A stretch of 22,587 bases of DNA. It comes from Pseudomonadota bacterium. GTDB taxonomy: Bacteria; Pseudomonadota; Alphaproteobacteria; Rhizobiales; Xanthobacteraceae. Position numbers and translations under genes: made by a program. Each line of letters begins with the position of its first letter. Position 1 is the first letter of the stretch. A model generated the notes under the pieces. The model was given only the letters and a program-made list of their open reading frames with translations, made no database searches and had not been told where the DNA came from. Below are positions 7,547 through 15,406 of the stretch, one piece after another. The stretch spans positions 1 to 22,587 of the forward strand of contig JAEWFG010000322.1 of assembly GCA_023388935.1 (NCBI GenBank), given 5' to 3'.

Positions 7547-8722
7547 ATGAAGGCGCTAGTTTGGCACGGCAAGGAGGACATTCGCTGCGACACGGTCACC
7601 GACCCTGAGATCCAAGACCCGCGTGACGCCATCATCAAGGTCACGAGCTGCGCGATCTGCGGCTCCGACTTGCATCTGTTCCACAATTTCATTCCCGGCA
7701 TGCTGCCCGGCGACATCATGGGCCACGAGACCATGGGCGAAGTGGTCGAGGTCGGCTCCGGCGTCGACGGCAAGCTGAAGAAGGGCGACCGCATCGTCGT
7801 GCCCTTCACCATCATCTGCGGCGAATGCGACCAGTGCAAGCGCGGTAATTTCTCCGTCTGCGAGACTACCAATCGCAAGAAATACCTCGCCGACAAGGTG
7901 TTTGGGCACGCCACTGCCGGTCTCTTCGGCTACACGCATCTGACCGGCGGCTATCCCGGCGGCCAGGCCGAATATCTGCGCGTGCCCTATGCCGACGCCA
8001 CCCACATCAAGGTGCCCGCCGGCATTCCCGACGAGCAATTGCTGTTTCTGAGCGACATCTTCCCGACCGGCTGGCAGGCCGCCGTGCAATGCGACATCGA
8101 GCCGACCGACACCGTCGCGATCTGGGGCTGCGGCCCCGTCGGACAGATGGCGATCCGCAGCGCCATCCTGCTCGGCGCCAACCAGGTGATCGCGATCGAT
8201 TGCCTGCCCGAACGGCTCAGCATGGCAGAGGCCGGCGGCGCCACCACGATCAATTTCGAGACCGAGAGCGTGCTGGAGCGGCTCCAGGAGCTGACCGACG
8301 GCAAAGGCCCGGAGAAATGCATCGATTGCGTCGGCATGGAATCGCATGTGATGGCCTCGCTGCCCGACACCCTGCTCGACCGCGCCAAGCAGATGGTGAT
8401 GGCGGAGAGCGACCGGCCTCATGTGCTGCGCGAGATGATCTATGTCTGCCGTCCTGGCGGCATCATCTCGGTGCCGGGCGTCTACAGCGGCTTGTCCGAC
8501 ATGCTGCCGATGGGCGCCTTCATGAACAAGGGCCTGACGATGCGCACCGGCCAGACCCACGTCAACCGCTGGACCGACGATCTGCTTCGCCGTATCGAGG
8601 ACGGCGAGATCGACCCGTCCTTCGTCATCACCCACACCGTCCCGCTCGAACATGGACCGGAGATGTACCAAGTGTTTCGCGACAAACGCGATTCCTGCGT
8701 CAAGGTCGTGCTGAAGCCCTGA
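7547..8722 (+). CDS. Zinc-dependent alcohol dehydrogenase (medium-chain)
   Basis: A 391-residue, full-length enzyme of the formaldehyde-dehydrogenase-like branch of zinc alcohol dehydrogenases. Catalytic zinc ligands are C38 (CAICGSDLH) with H60-E61 (GHE). The structural zinc site is C91, C94, C97, C105. The NAD(P)-binding motif GCGPVG is at 194-199, and the second cofactor-binding region is VIAIDCLPERL. The extended loop after residue 110 (KVFGHATAGLFGYTHLTGG) is typical of this branch. It oxidises an alcohol or aldehyde in the cytoplasm; the substrate cannot be told. The ATG at 7547 has GAGAGGATGGTCG before it. The next gene starts 11 bp downstream with a GAGGAG site, forming an operon. Confidence 0.93.
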   Translation: MKALVWHGKEDIRCDTVTDPEIQDPRDAIIKVTSCAICGSDLHLFHNFIPGMLPGDIMGHETMGEVVEVGSGVDGKLKKGDRIVVPFTIICGECDQCKRGNFSVCETTNRKKYLADKVFGHATAGLFGYTHLTGGYPGGQAEYLRVPYADATHIKVPAGIPDEQLLFLSDIFPTGWQAAVQCDIEPTDTVAIWGCGPVGQMAIRSAILLGANQVIAIDCLPERLSMAEAGGATTINFETESVLERLQELTDGKGPEKCIDCVGMESHVMASLPDTLLDRAKQMVMAESDRPHVLREMIYVCRPGGIISVPGVYSGLSDMLPMGAFMNKGLTMRTGQTHVNRWTDDLLRRIEDGEIDPSFVITHTVPLEHGPEMYQVFRDKRDSCVKVVLKP

Positions 8723-8733
8723 GGAGCAAACCC

Positions 8734-9303
8734 ATGTTTCATTTCTCCAACATCGTGCTCGCCAAGGGCGACCCCAAGATTATCGAGGGCGGCCCGAGCC
8801 TGAAGCAGCCCGTGGACCAGTTCGCCCGCGCGCTCGGCTGGTTCAGCATCGGACTCGGCGTGGTTGAATTGTTCGCGCCGCGGCGTGTCACGGAAACGCT
8901 GGGCATGGAAGGCCGGGAGACGCTGGTGCGGACGTTCGGCCTGCGCGAGATCATGGCCGGGATCATGACGCTATCGGTCGAGAAGAACGCCGGCCTGTGG
9001 GCCCGCGTCGGCGGCGATGGCCTTGATGCCGCCGCGCTGCTATCGGGACTGACGGCCGACAATCCCAAGAAGGGCAACATCGCGCTGGCGCTGCTGATGG
9101 TCGGCGGCATCGCCATGCTCGACTACCGCGCCGCGCAGGACACCAAGCCGCGACGCCCGCCACGCGACGCACGGCGCAAGCTCTATCCGAACCGCAGCGG
9201 TTTTCCCAAGGGCATCGAGAGCGTCCGGACCGCAGCTCGGCAGATCGCGGCGCATGCTGGGCAGAACGGGGTGAAGCAAGGCAATGAGCATCGGGTCGCC
9301 TAA
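8734..9303 (+). CDS. Small membrane protein associated with dehydrogenase operon
   Basis: A 189-residue protein. After a polar start (MFHFSNIVLAKGDPKI), the segment FARALGWFSIGLGVVELFAPRRV and the following GLREIMAGIMTL resemble the N-terminal membrane part found before cyclase/dehydrase (SRPBCC) domains in rhizobial proteins. GNIALALLMVGGIAMLDYRA forms another span. Here no SRPBCC domain follows; the C-terminal 55 residues are basic and polar. The start at 8734 follows GAGGAGCAAACCC. The gene lies 11 bp after the alcohol dehydrogenase, and its end overlaps the start of the glycosidase gene by 20 bp. Function unknown. Confidence 0.78.
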   Translation: MFHFSNIVLAKGDPKIIEGGPSLKQPVDQFARALGWFSIGLGVVELFAPRRVTETLGMEGRETLVRTFGLREIMAGIMTLSVEKNAGLWARVGGDGLDAAALLSGLTADNPKKGNIALALLMVGGIAMLDYRAAQDTKPRRPPRDARRKLYPNRSGFPKGIESVRTAARQIAAHAGQNGVKQGNEHRVA

Positions 9304-10704
9304 CGAAGCTCAGTGGTAGGAATCCGCCGTCATCTACGAGATCGCGGTGATCTCCTTCCAGGATTCCAACGGCGACGGCAAGGGCGATCTCGAAGGGCTG
9401 ATTTCGCGCATCGGCTACCTGGAACGGCTCGGCGTCGACGAGGTCTGGCTGACGCCGATCTACAAAAGTTCATTCCGCGACCTCGGCTACGACATCACCG
9501 ACTATTGCTCGGTCGATCCCGCCTTCGCAAGCGTCGAGGTGTTCAACCGTCTGCTCGCGGCATTCCACGGCACCGGCATCCGCCTTATCCTCGACCTCGT
9601 GCCCAACCACACCGCCAATGATCATTCCTGGTTCGTCGAGAGCTCAAGCTCGCGTCAGAGCGTCAAAGCCGATTGGTACATCTGGGCCGATGCGGCCGAG
9701 AATGGCGGCCCGCCCACCAACTGGCTGAGCCGCTTCGGCGGCAGCGCTTGGGAGTGGTGCGAGGCGCGGCGGCAATACTACTATCATTCCTTCCTAGTCG
9801 AGCAGCCCGACCTGAACTGGCGCAATCCGCAGGTCCGCGGCGCGATCGCCGACGTCATGCGCTTCTGGCTCGACCGCGGCGTCGACGGCTTTCGCGTCGA
9901 CGCCAGCGCGGTCCTGATCAAGGACGCGCTGCTCCGCGACAATCCTGCCAATTCCGACGCCGAGGGCAAGCCGCCGCCGAAGCGTCAGACGCCCGTGTTC
10001 ACCGACGACCGGCCGGAGACTATGGGTTGCATTGAGTTCATCCGCGAGGTGATCGACAGCTATCCGGGCCGCATGCTGTGCGGCGAAGTCCAGGGCAAGA
10101 CCGACCGCATCGGCCATTTCTACAGCAATGACAAGCCGCGCCTGCATCTTCCGCTCAATTTCGCGCTGCTTGATACGCCATGGAATGCGCTGTCGCTGCA
10201 AGCCGCGATCGACGCGTATTACAAGGCGATTCCGGAGCCTGCATGGCCGGTCTGGGTGATCGGCGGCCACGACAAGCCGCGGATCGCGAGCAAGATAGGC
10301 GAAGCGCAGATACGCGTGCTGGCGATGCTGCTGATGACGCTGCGGGGCACACCGTTTCTCTTCATGGGCGACGAGATCGGCCGCAAGCGCGTTCCGATCC
10401 CACCCGACCGCGTCCAAGATCCCTTCGAGAAGCTGGTGCCGGGCTATGGCCTGTGCCGCGATCCCGAGCGCGCGCCGATGCGCTGGGACGACAGTCCCGA
10501 CGGCGGCTTCACCACAGGCGATCCGTGGCTGCCGCTGGAGCGTCCTGATGGCGCTGCCGACGTCGCCGCGCAGCAGCGTGACGAGCACTCGGTCCTGGCG
10601 CTGTTTCGTGCGCTGATGGCGCTGCGGCGCGAGCATGCGTGCCTGCGCCAGGGCGGCTACGAGCCGCTGCGTTCGCAGAATGACGTTCTCGCCTGCGCTT
10701 GGGC
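9284..10704 (+). pseudogene. GH13 alpha-glucosidase/amylase-type hydrolase, amber codon and lost 3' end
   Basis: Reading from ATG 9284: MSIGSPNEAQW, TAG at 9317-9319, then ESAVIYEIAVISFQDSNGDG, the normal GH13 first strand. The expected second Trp of the usual WW pair is the amber codon. Downstream the barrel is intact. The nucleophile Asp lies in DGFRVDAS (codon at 9899), the acid/base Glu in CGEVQG (10085) and the third acid Asp in GGHDKPR (10271); LVPNHTA is region I. An internal ATG at 9347 would give a protein lacking the first strand. The C-terminal domain breaks off near SQNDVLACAW (about 10704), where a fragment of a different small gene begins. Likely inactive unless the amber is read through; substrate unknown. 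Confidence 0.78.
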
Positions 10705-10857
10705 AATTCAGCGAAAATGGGAACGCCTTGACCCGGCCGCAAAGCACCCGCCGGGACCAGAAAGGGATGCGCTGATCAAAAAAAGGCCCGTCAGGCCGAT
10801 GTCGCCTGCCACCTGGATGAATGGGCGCATTCGCCGGAACTGCAGCCACCGGTCTGA
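10705..10857 (+). pseudogene. Fragment of a WLSSPGLxxP-family small gene, frameshifted
   Basis: In the glycosidase frame the text becomes KWERLDPAAKHPPGPERDALIKK. After a one-base loss in the A7 run at 10778-10784 it continues in the next frame as ARQADVACHLDEW, AHSPELQPPV, stop (10855-10857). This matches the small proteins at 5033 and 11528. It lacks its own start and is fused to the broken glycosidase. Confidence 0.65.
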
Positions 10858-11020
10858 TAGTCTCGATGCCGGATGGCTCGAATTCAATTCTGCGGCGCTT
10901 ACGGAGGCAGCCTATCCAAGTTGCCGCTGCTTAGACCCGAATGGCCCGGGAATCTCTGGCAACCCAGTTTGAGCTGGCGTATTGTCGTCCGATCACCGGC
11001 CGAGGCTTGTCCCCGTAGGC

Positions 11021-11075
11021 GTCGGTGACTGAGAGACCGAGAGCGCTCCCGCCTGCACGGAACCGGAGTGCTCCT
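11021..11075 (+). promoter_or_regulatory. Shared leader element, copy C
   Basis: GTCGGTGACTGAG from 11021, then GAGCGCTCCCGCC from 11041. GAGCGCTCC (11041-11049) pairs over nine positions (one G-U) with GGAGTGCTC (11065-11073), which holds the Shine-Dalgarno site of the ATG at 11076. An upstream small stem TCGGT/ACCGA is also possible. Confidence 0.65.
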
Positions 11076-11312
11076 ATGGAACGCTATTTCTTTGACATCC
11101 AGAGTGGCCGGGAGTTCTTCGCCGACGAGGAGGGCCTGCGGCTGCCCGATCAAAAGGCTGCCGAAGTTGAAGCGATGCAAACGCTGACCGGGATCGCCAG
11201 AGAGTCCGTATTCAAAGGCAGTCGTCCAGATTTGGCAGTGGAAGTGCGCTCGACGACTGAACGGCTTTTCTGCGTATCGATCGTCTATCGAAGTGAGAGC
11301 ACCAAACATTGA
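11076..11312 (+). CDS. DUF6894 family protein (copy 1)
   Basis: A 78-residue protein: MERYFFDIQSGREFFADEEG, then LPDQKAAEVEAMQTLTGIAR and a C-terminal beta part LAVEVRSTTERLFCVSIVY. The RYFFDI start, DEEG turn, Ala/Glu-rich helix and final strands are the DUF6894 pattern, a very abundant rhizobial small-protein family of unknown function. Paralogues are at 11795 and 18548. The start lies inside the shared leader hairpin (GGAG at 11065-11068). Probably cytoplasmic. Confidence 0.85.
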   Translation: MERYFFDIQSGREFFADEEGLRLPDQKAAEVEAMQTLTGIARESVFKGSRPDLAVEVRSTTERLFCVSIVYRSESTKH

Positions 11313-11476
11313 GGCTGCCTGTGAGAACAGACACCTCCATCTCGACTGAGTCTCCCGCTCCAGTTGGAGTTCTCGACTAGCCGTGAGGCTGTCCAAAAAC
11401 ATTTCTTCGATCATGTCTGGTCGGAGTGCCTTCGAGCACATATATGCACGTCGTCGCCGCCCCGCCCGAGGCAACC

Positions 11477-11527
11477 ATCGGTGATGAGAACGCCTGTCGC
11501 GCTCCCGCCCATTCAAGGGAGAATGCC
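11477..11527 (+). promoter_or_regulatory. Shared leader element, copy B
   Basis: ATCGGTGATGAG at 11477-11488, identical over 12 nt to copy A, then GCGCTCCCGCC from 11499. CTCCC (11502-11506) can pair with GGGAG (11517-11521), the Shine-Dalgarno site of the GTG start at 11528. Confidence 0.6.
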
Positions 11528-11725
11528 GTGCAGGTTCGCAGCGATTCTAAATCTTCGACGTTCAAATACCGTCTCACTCAAGAGGCGATCAATTTGCGCC
11601 AGGAGGCTCAAGAAATGCCTGTTTGCGTCCGCCGCGCCGAATTACTTCAGAAGGCCCGGCAGATCGATCTTGCCCTGGAGGTGAACAGGTGGGTCAGTTC
11701 TCTAGGACTTCAGCCGCCAATGTAA
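11528..11725 (+). CDS. Small stress-type protein of the WLSSPGLxxP family
   Basis: 65 residues from a GTG start behind AAGGGAGAATGCC. It reads FKYRLTQEAINLRQEAQEM, then AELLQKARQIDLALEVNRW and a VSSLGLQPPM end. It is the intact sister of 5033-5233 and of the fragment at 10705. The GTG is chosen because the nearby ATG at 11523 is in a different frame. The gene carries the shared leader and lies between two DUF6894 genes in the same direction. Confidence 0.72.
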   Translation: MQVRSDSKSSTFKYRLTQEAINLRQEAQEMPVCVRRAELLQKARQIDLALEVNRWVSSLGLQPPM

Positions 11726-11794
11726 TTCGAAGGCCTGGACCTGCGTTCGGGCCTCTCGCGCTGGCGTAGACATCTTTCCAACAGGGCGCTCGTG

Positions 11795-12031
11795 ATGATC
11801 CGATATTTCTTCGATATCAGAGACGATTGCGAGCTCTACCCGGACGAAGATGGAATAACGTTTTCAACGCAGCGTGAGGCCGAGATGGAGGCGGCTCACA
11901 CGTTGGCGGGATTGGCCCGCGATTTGGCAGGTGGGGAAGACCGGCCGAACGTTGCTGTCGAGGTTCGAACGGAAGCCGGGCGCCTATTTCAAGCGGCACT
12001 GATCTTCGAAGCGAATAAAGCCCGGCAATAG
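11795..12031 (+). CDS. DUF6894 family protein (copy 2)
   Basis: 78 residues: MIRYFFDIRDDCELYPDEDG, TQREAEMEAAHTLAGLARDL, then VAVEVRTEAGRLFQAALIF. Same family as 11076 and 18548. A GTG one codon upstream (11792) is an alternative start. The leader ends CAGGGCGCTCGTG and contains GCGCTGGCG further up, looking like a degenerate form of the shared leader rather than a clear copy. Stops 52 bp before the convergent transglutaminase gene. Confidence 0.83.
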   Translation: MIRYFFDIRDDCELYPDEDGITFSTQREAEMEAAHTLAGLARDLAGGEDRPNVAVEVRTEAGRLFQAALIFEANKARQ

Positions 12032-12083
12032 GTCTGTCTTTGTCGCGATGGCTCGATATGTCGGTCGCATTGCCCTTTTGCGA

Positions 12084-12893
12084 TCAGCCGGCGAGTTCGT
12101 CGGTCCAAACCTCGAAACTCAGCAACGTGTTGGGTCCGAATGTCTGGGTGATCGGAACGTCAGCGGCATCGCGGCCCTGCGCGATCAGGACGCGACCGAT
12201 CCGCGGAATGTTGTTACGCGGATCGAATGTGTACCAGCGACCACCGATATAGGCTTCGAACCAGCCCGCGAAATCGCCGGCGGCATATGGAGGCTCCATG
12301 CCAATATCACCGAGATAGCCGGTGCAGTAGCGCGCAGGAATGTTCATGCAACGGCAGAACGCAATAGCCAGATGTGCATAGTCCCGGCAAACGCCTTTGC
12401 CTTCGTTGAACGCTTCCCAGGCAGTCTTGGTCGGGCGGGCGTGCTGATAGCCGAAAGCGATGTGGTTATGCACGAAGTCGCAGATCGCCTTGACCCGTGC
12501 CCAACCGGGCGCGGTCCTCTCGAACAACTTCCACGCCACGTCCGTCAGTCGGTCAGTCTCGACGTACCGGCTGCCGAGCAAATATACGATGGTGTCCGAC
12601 GGAAGATCTTCCACTGCGTGCTGCTGGGCCGATGGTACGATCACGTCGGGTAGACCGCTATCTCGGACCGTGCCGTCCGCTGTGAGGCGCATGCGGCCGG
12701 CGGGCGCGACTAGACGGCTACACCAATTTCCGAAACCGTCGCGGTATGGCGTGATCGGCACTGAAGGCTCGCTAACAAGATGATCGGGCACGACGATGTC
12801 GGATGCCCGTGTGAAGTGAGTGCCGACGACTGCGATAAGGGGGGTCGGTTGCGGGAAGTCGTAGATCATCTCGAAGCCGACGCGGATCTTCAT
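12084..12893 (-). CDS. Transglutaminase-like family protein, atypical active site
   Basis: A 269-residue protein. The N-terminal beta domain starts MKIRVGFEMIYDFPQPTPLI. The transglutaminase core runs from about 130 to 230: the catalytic Cys is C169 (GKGVCRDYAHLAIAFCR) and the Asp is D224 (WYTFDPRNN). The usual His of the HAWxE motif is not there; the text is GDFAGWFEAYIG with Ala at the expected place (about 209). Bacterial members of this type act as cysteine peptidase-like or amide-bond enzymes in the cytoplasm. From memory, related rhizobial proteins also lack this His, so activity is uncertain. Start at 12893 behind TTGGAG; length is normal for the family. Confidence 0.87.
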   Translation of the reverse strand: MKIRVGFEMIYDFPQPTPLIAVVGTHFTRASDIVVPDHLVSEPSVPITPYRDGFGNWCSRLVAPAGRMRLTADGTVRDSGLPDVIVPSAQQHAVEDLPSDTIVYLLGSRYVETDRLTDVAWKLFERTAPGWARVKAICDFVHNHIAFGYQHARPTKTAWEAFNEGKGVCRDYAHLAIAFCRCMNIPARYCTGYLGDIGMEPPYAAGDFAGWFEAYIGGRWYTFDPRNNIPRIGRVLIAQGRDAADVPITQTFGPNTLLSFEVWTDELAG

Positions 12894-13087
12894 GGATGTA
12901 GCTCCAAAGAGATGATTGCGATCGTCGCGAAACCCGTGGGGGCATCGTCACCGATGAAGGTCGCGAGCATTGGGCGTGAACAGTATGCCATCGCAGTCCC
13001 GACCGCCAGCCGTATGCCCGATTGCGTTTAATAGGATCCGCCCAGCGTCTGAGGGGAACCCGTTTCAAACTGGAGGTTTTATTGAAG

Positions 13088-13285
13088 ATGAAAATGCGAT
13101 CCGGTTTCACGCCCATGTCCATTCAAACGGCGCAAGAATGGATGGCCCAGCCTGTTTCTGAGAAGGCTTCCTATCAGGGCACGTGTCGCGCTGTGAGCGA
13201 GGCCGATGCCGACGTTCTGAGGAAGCGCGCGTTGAAGAGGCAACGTGCGCTGATCGACACCCTCAATGGTCGTGCGCCATCATGA
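13088..13285 (+). CDS. Small protein translationally coupled to metallopeptidase
   Basis: 65 residues from ATG 13088: MKMRSGFTPMSIQTAQEWMA then SEADADVLRKRALKRQRALI. GGAGG at 13072-13076 precedes it with 11-nt spacing; a TTG at 13082 or ATG at 13094 are alternatives. Helical and charged, with no family recognised. Its TGA overlaps the ATG of the next gene (ATGA at 13282-13285), the classic sign of translational coupling, so the two products probably function together. Confidence 0.65.
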   Translation: MKMRSGFTPMSIQTAQEWMAQPVSEKASYQGTCRAVSEADADVLRKRALKRQRALIDTLNGRAPS

Positions 13286-14295
13286 GAGATTTTAAATGCC
13301 CTCATTGCGGGCAGCTATCGGCCTTCGAGCTCTCTAAATGCAATGGCTGCATGCAGCGGTTGATCTTCGATCCTGAGAACATGGCGATGATCGGTGCGGA
13401 GAACGCACTTGAATGCGTCAATCGGAATATCATCGGTTGCAACTGGTGCGCGGTCGCGACGACTCCCTACTGCATGTCCTGCTCCCTGACTCATGTCATT
13501 CCCGCCACGCAGAATCCCCGCAACGTGGCCCTTTGGAAGCGAGTGGAGGAAGCCAAGCGCAGGCTGATTTACGACCTGCGACGGCTCCGCTTGCCCATCG
13601 CGTTCGCGGGCGGATTTCGACTGGCATTCGAGATTCTGTCGGACGAGCATGGGCCGGTCATGACCGGTCACGAATCTGGTCTGATAACGCTCAATCTTGC
13701 GGAGGCCGACGATGTGCAGCGCGAGATCAGGCGCGTTTCCTTTCGTGAACCCTATCGCACTTTGCTTGGTCACTTTCGACACGAAATAGGGCACTTTTAC
13801 TGGAATGCCCTGATCTACGAAGCGGGCTTTCGAGCGCCGTTTCGGCTGGTGTTTGGCGACGAGACTGAGAACTACCGAGCTGCGCTTGCCGACTATTATG
13901 CCCGTCAAGACCGGCCTTGCGATCCAGCAAGTCACATTAGCATGTATGCGACGTCTCATCCCTGGGAAGACTGGGCAGAGACTTTCGCTCACTTCCTGCA
14001 CATCGTCTCGACCCTGGATTCCCTGGCAGGGCTTCCGTTGTCGTTGGACGCGCGTGGAAAGCACACGCTGAACGACCCGTATCTGGAAAGCGATTTCGGT
14101 GCTCTGCTTGAGTTGTGGACCCCGCTCGCTCTGACGATCAACCGCCTCAACCGTTCACTTGGTCTTGCCGACGCGTACCCGTTCGACATTTCACCCGCAG
14201 TCGAGGGCAAACTACACTTGGTGCATATGGCGATTACCGCCTTCAGGAATCGGCAACGAAATGCGCACACAACGCAGATGGATGTGCTAACCTGA
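13282..14295 (+). CDS. Putative zinc-binding metallopeptidase with N-terminal zinc ribbon
   Basis: 337 residues. The N-terminal zinc-ribbon region has four CxxC pairs: C6/C9, C20/C23, C53/C56 and C64/C67. A peptidase domain follows with HEIGH at 167-171 (FRHEIGHFYW), the HExxH zinc motif, and a downstream acidic stretch PWEDWAETFAHFLHI (about 227-241) that can supply the third ligand. This is the arrangement of the DUF2248/putative zinc-binding metallopeptidase family found in many proteobacteria, with unknown substrate. Cytoplasmic by sequence, with no signal peptide. The ATG overlaps the previous stop. It ends 304 bp before the next gene, a gap holding an EcfG promoter. Confidence 0.88.
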   Translation: MRDFKCPHCGQLSAFELSKCNGCMQRLIFDPENMAMIGAENALECVNRNIIGCNWCAVATTPYCMSCSLTHVIPATQNPRNVALWKRVEEAKRRLIYDLRRLRLPIAFAGGFRLAFEILSDEHGPVMTGHESGLITLNLAEADDVQREIRRVSFREPYRTLLGHFRHEIGHFYWNALIYEAGFRAPFRLVFGDETENYRAALADYYARQDRPCDPASHISMYATSHPWEDWAETFAHFLHIVSTLDSLAGLPLSLDARGKHTLNDPYLESDFGALLELWTPLALTINRLNRSLGLADAYPFDISPAVEGKLHLVHMAITAFRNRQRNAHTTQMDVLT

Positions 14296-14398
14296 ATTCT
14301 GGTCGAAGCGCTTAGCTCGTGAGCAGCGCCACACCTGGTGCAATTTTAGCTGAACGTCTGGCAGGCGAGCGGCGGCGTGGGCTTCTGCTCGCTACTCG

Positions 14399-14423
14399 GG
14401 AACCTGCGTCCTGCGAAAGCGTT
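14399..14423 (+). promoter_or_regulatory. EcfG promoter with long leader
   Basis: GGAAC (14399-14403), 16-nt spacer, CGTT (14420-14423): an exact match. The next convincing start is at 14600, so the transcript would have about 170 nt of 5' leader. I see no gene in the leader. CTCCCAG at about 14537 could pair, with a bulge, with CTGGAG before the start. Confidence 0.65.
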
Positions 14424-14599
14424 GATAACGATAGGCAGCGTCCGCTTGCCGTTGTTAGACAACGCGCTGGGACATCGCGAAAGATCTGGCGCAAAGCGGA
14501 GCGTTCACGCCGGTCCGCCCCCGGGCGAATACCTCCCAGGCTGCCATGTCTACTATCCGAGCCCAAGACCGGCGCTGATCCAATTCCTGGAGAATCGAA

Positions 14600-14785
14600 A
14601 TGATGAAAAGCGAAGCGAAGGCTGCCCAGCATCTGCGGGAAGCGAACAACGCATTCAAAGCGATGCGAACAGAAAAGCCAATGACCGATTACGCGAAAGA
14701 TCAGCAATCCCTTCACGAAAATCACGAGCGCCTGAAGGCGGCCCGATTGGCGCGTGAAGCTAAGTCGAAAGACTCCCGGGCATAA
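14600..14785 (+). CDS. Small charged helical protein
   Basis: 61 residues: MMKSEAKAAQHLREANNAFK, then a charged helix ENHERLKAARLAREAKSKDS. Very rich in Ala, Lys, Glu and Arg. Start at 14600 (or the adjacent ATG at 14603) behind CTGGAG. An EcfG promoter is upstream and a hairpin terminator follows the stop. No known family; a stress-induced small protein is inferred. Confidence 0.65.
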   Translation: MMKSEAKAAQHLREANNAFKAMRTEKPMTDYAKDQQSLHENHERLKAARLAREAKSKDSRA

Positions 14786-14786
14786 T

Positions 14787-14821
14787 CGTCGCTCTCGATT
14801 CAGAGCATCGAGAGCACGACG
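14787..14821. terminator. Bidirectional terminator hairpin
   Basis: A 9-bp perfect stem GCTCTCGAT (14791-14799) and ATCGAGAGC (14807-14815) with a 7-nt loop, extended by CGTC/GACG outside. It lies between convergent genes; the loop contains the stop codon of the minus-strand gene. Confidence 0.65.
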
Positions 14822-15042
14822 ATTCCGTTTTCGGGCTCTCCGGAGGCGAGCCGCGCACGCGCTATATGCTCGAATTCCTTTCGATATTTGTGGAGATAAC
14901 TGAAGGCCTGCTTGTCGGTTTGAAACGTCGTCGTAAGCCTGCACATCTGTCGCGCTGCGCCAAGCGCAAGCATAAAAGTGATCGTTCCCCCGCCGTCTGC
15001 TTTGACCCTAGGCACCCAACCTGCTCGTAAATTCGGTTTCAC
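14800..15042 (-). CDS. Hypothetical small protein
   Basis: 80 residues: MKPNLRAGWVPRVKADGGG, TITFMLALGAARQMCRL, then TTTFQTDKQAFSYLHKYRKE and a helical end with ARARLASGEPENGIVVLSML. The pattern of two beta segments, then a helix carrying KYRKEFEHIARARL, reads as a real folded protein. The family is not recognised. It converges with the gene at 14600 and shares its terminator. Confidence 0.6.
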   Translation of the reverse strand: MKPNLRAGWVPRVKADGGGTITFMLALGAARQMCRLTTTFQTDKQAFSYLHKYRKEFEHIARARLASGEPENGIVVLSML

Positions 15043-15069
15043 GATGATGCCGTGCGATCGCGAGTTTGA

Positions 15070-15323
15070 CTATCGCACCGACCTGTTTTTGCGTTTGGTC
15101 GGTGCGGGCGCAGGCAGCGATGCTGGATACGCGATGTCGGCAACTTCCTTGGCCTCGCGCAGCTCGCGGAGGCGCGCCATGTTCCTTCGCACCTCGATGG
15201 CCTGCCTTTCCGCGTCAGCCAATGCCCGCGCGCCGTCTTCAGCAAACAATCGCTGCGGTTCGAGCGCGCGATGCCTGCGGGCGACGGCTCTCCCGATTTC
15301 TTGGCGATCATCCTCACCCGCAT
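15070..15323 (-). pseudogene. Small charged protein gene, frameshifted near its start
   Basis: From the ATG at 15323 the frame reads MRVRMIAK. The convincing text is then one base out: EIGRAVARRHRALEPQRLF, AEDGARALADAERQAIEVRR, NMARLRELREAKEVADIAYP and a basic end, stop at 15070-15072. A one-base loss in the GCCAAGAAA stretch (about 15300) explains this. The reading has no internal stop over more than 80 codons and a strongly helical, charged composition typical of small rhizobial proteins. Either a recent frameshift or a sequencing error. Confidence 0.5.
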
Positions 15324-15330
15324 TAGGATA

Positions 15331-15363
15331 AACAAAACCCGCTCCATCCGAAGATCGAGCGGG
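15331..15363 (-). terminator. Rho-independent terminator of the cold-shock gene
   Basis: Minus strand: CCCGCTC stem (15363-15357) and GAGCGGG (15344-15338), extended inside by GAT/ATC around a short loop, followed directly by TTTTGTTT. Lies 44 bp after the cold-shock gene stop. Confidence 0.8.
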
Positions 15364-15406
15364 CAGCGTGCCGTTTCAGTACATCCGTGAAAACGGCGTC
15401 GACAAA

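Noticed and set aside
7556..8671. 371-residue minus-strand frame opposite the alcohol dehydrogenase
   Set aside because: His/Ala/Asp-rich antisense shadow of a fully conserved plus-strand enzyme.
9794..10849. 351-residue minus-strand frame opposite the glycosidase
   Set aside because: Antisense shadow; the plus strand encodes recognisable GH13 motifs at every conserved position.
11753..11794. Leader of the second DUF6894 gene as another shared-leader copy
   Set aside because: GCGCTGGCG and GGGCGCTCG resemble the element, but the pairing with the ribosome site is not preserved; called degenerate at most.
12898..12990. ATCGGTGACGATG box on the minus strand before the transglutaminase gene as a sixth shared leader
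   Set aside because: Matches the first box only; the GCTCCC segment that pairs with the ribosome site is absent.
12913..13031. 39-codon plus-strand frame between transglutaminase and the small coupled gene
   Set aside because: No ribosome site and overlaps the divergent promoter region.
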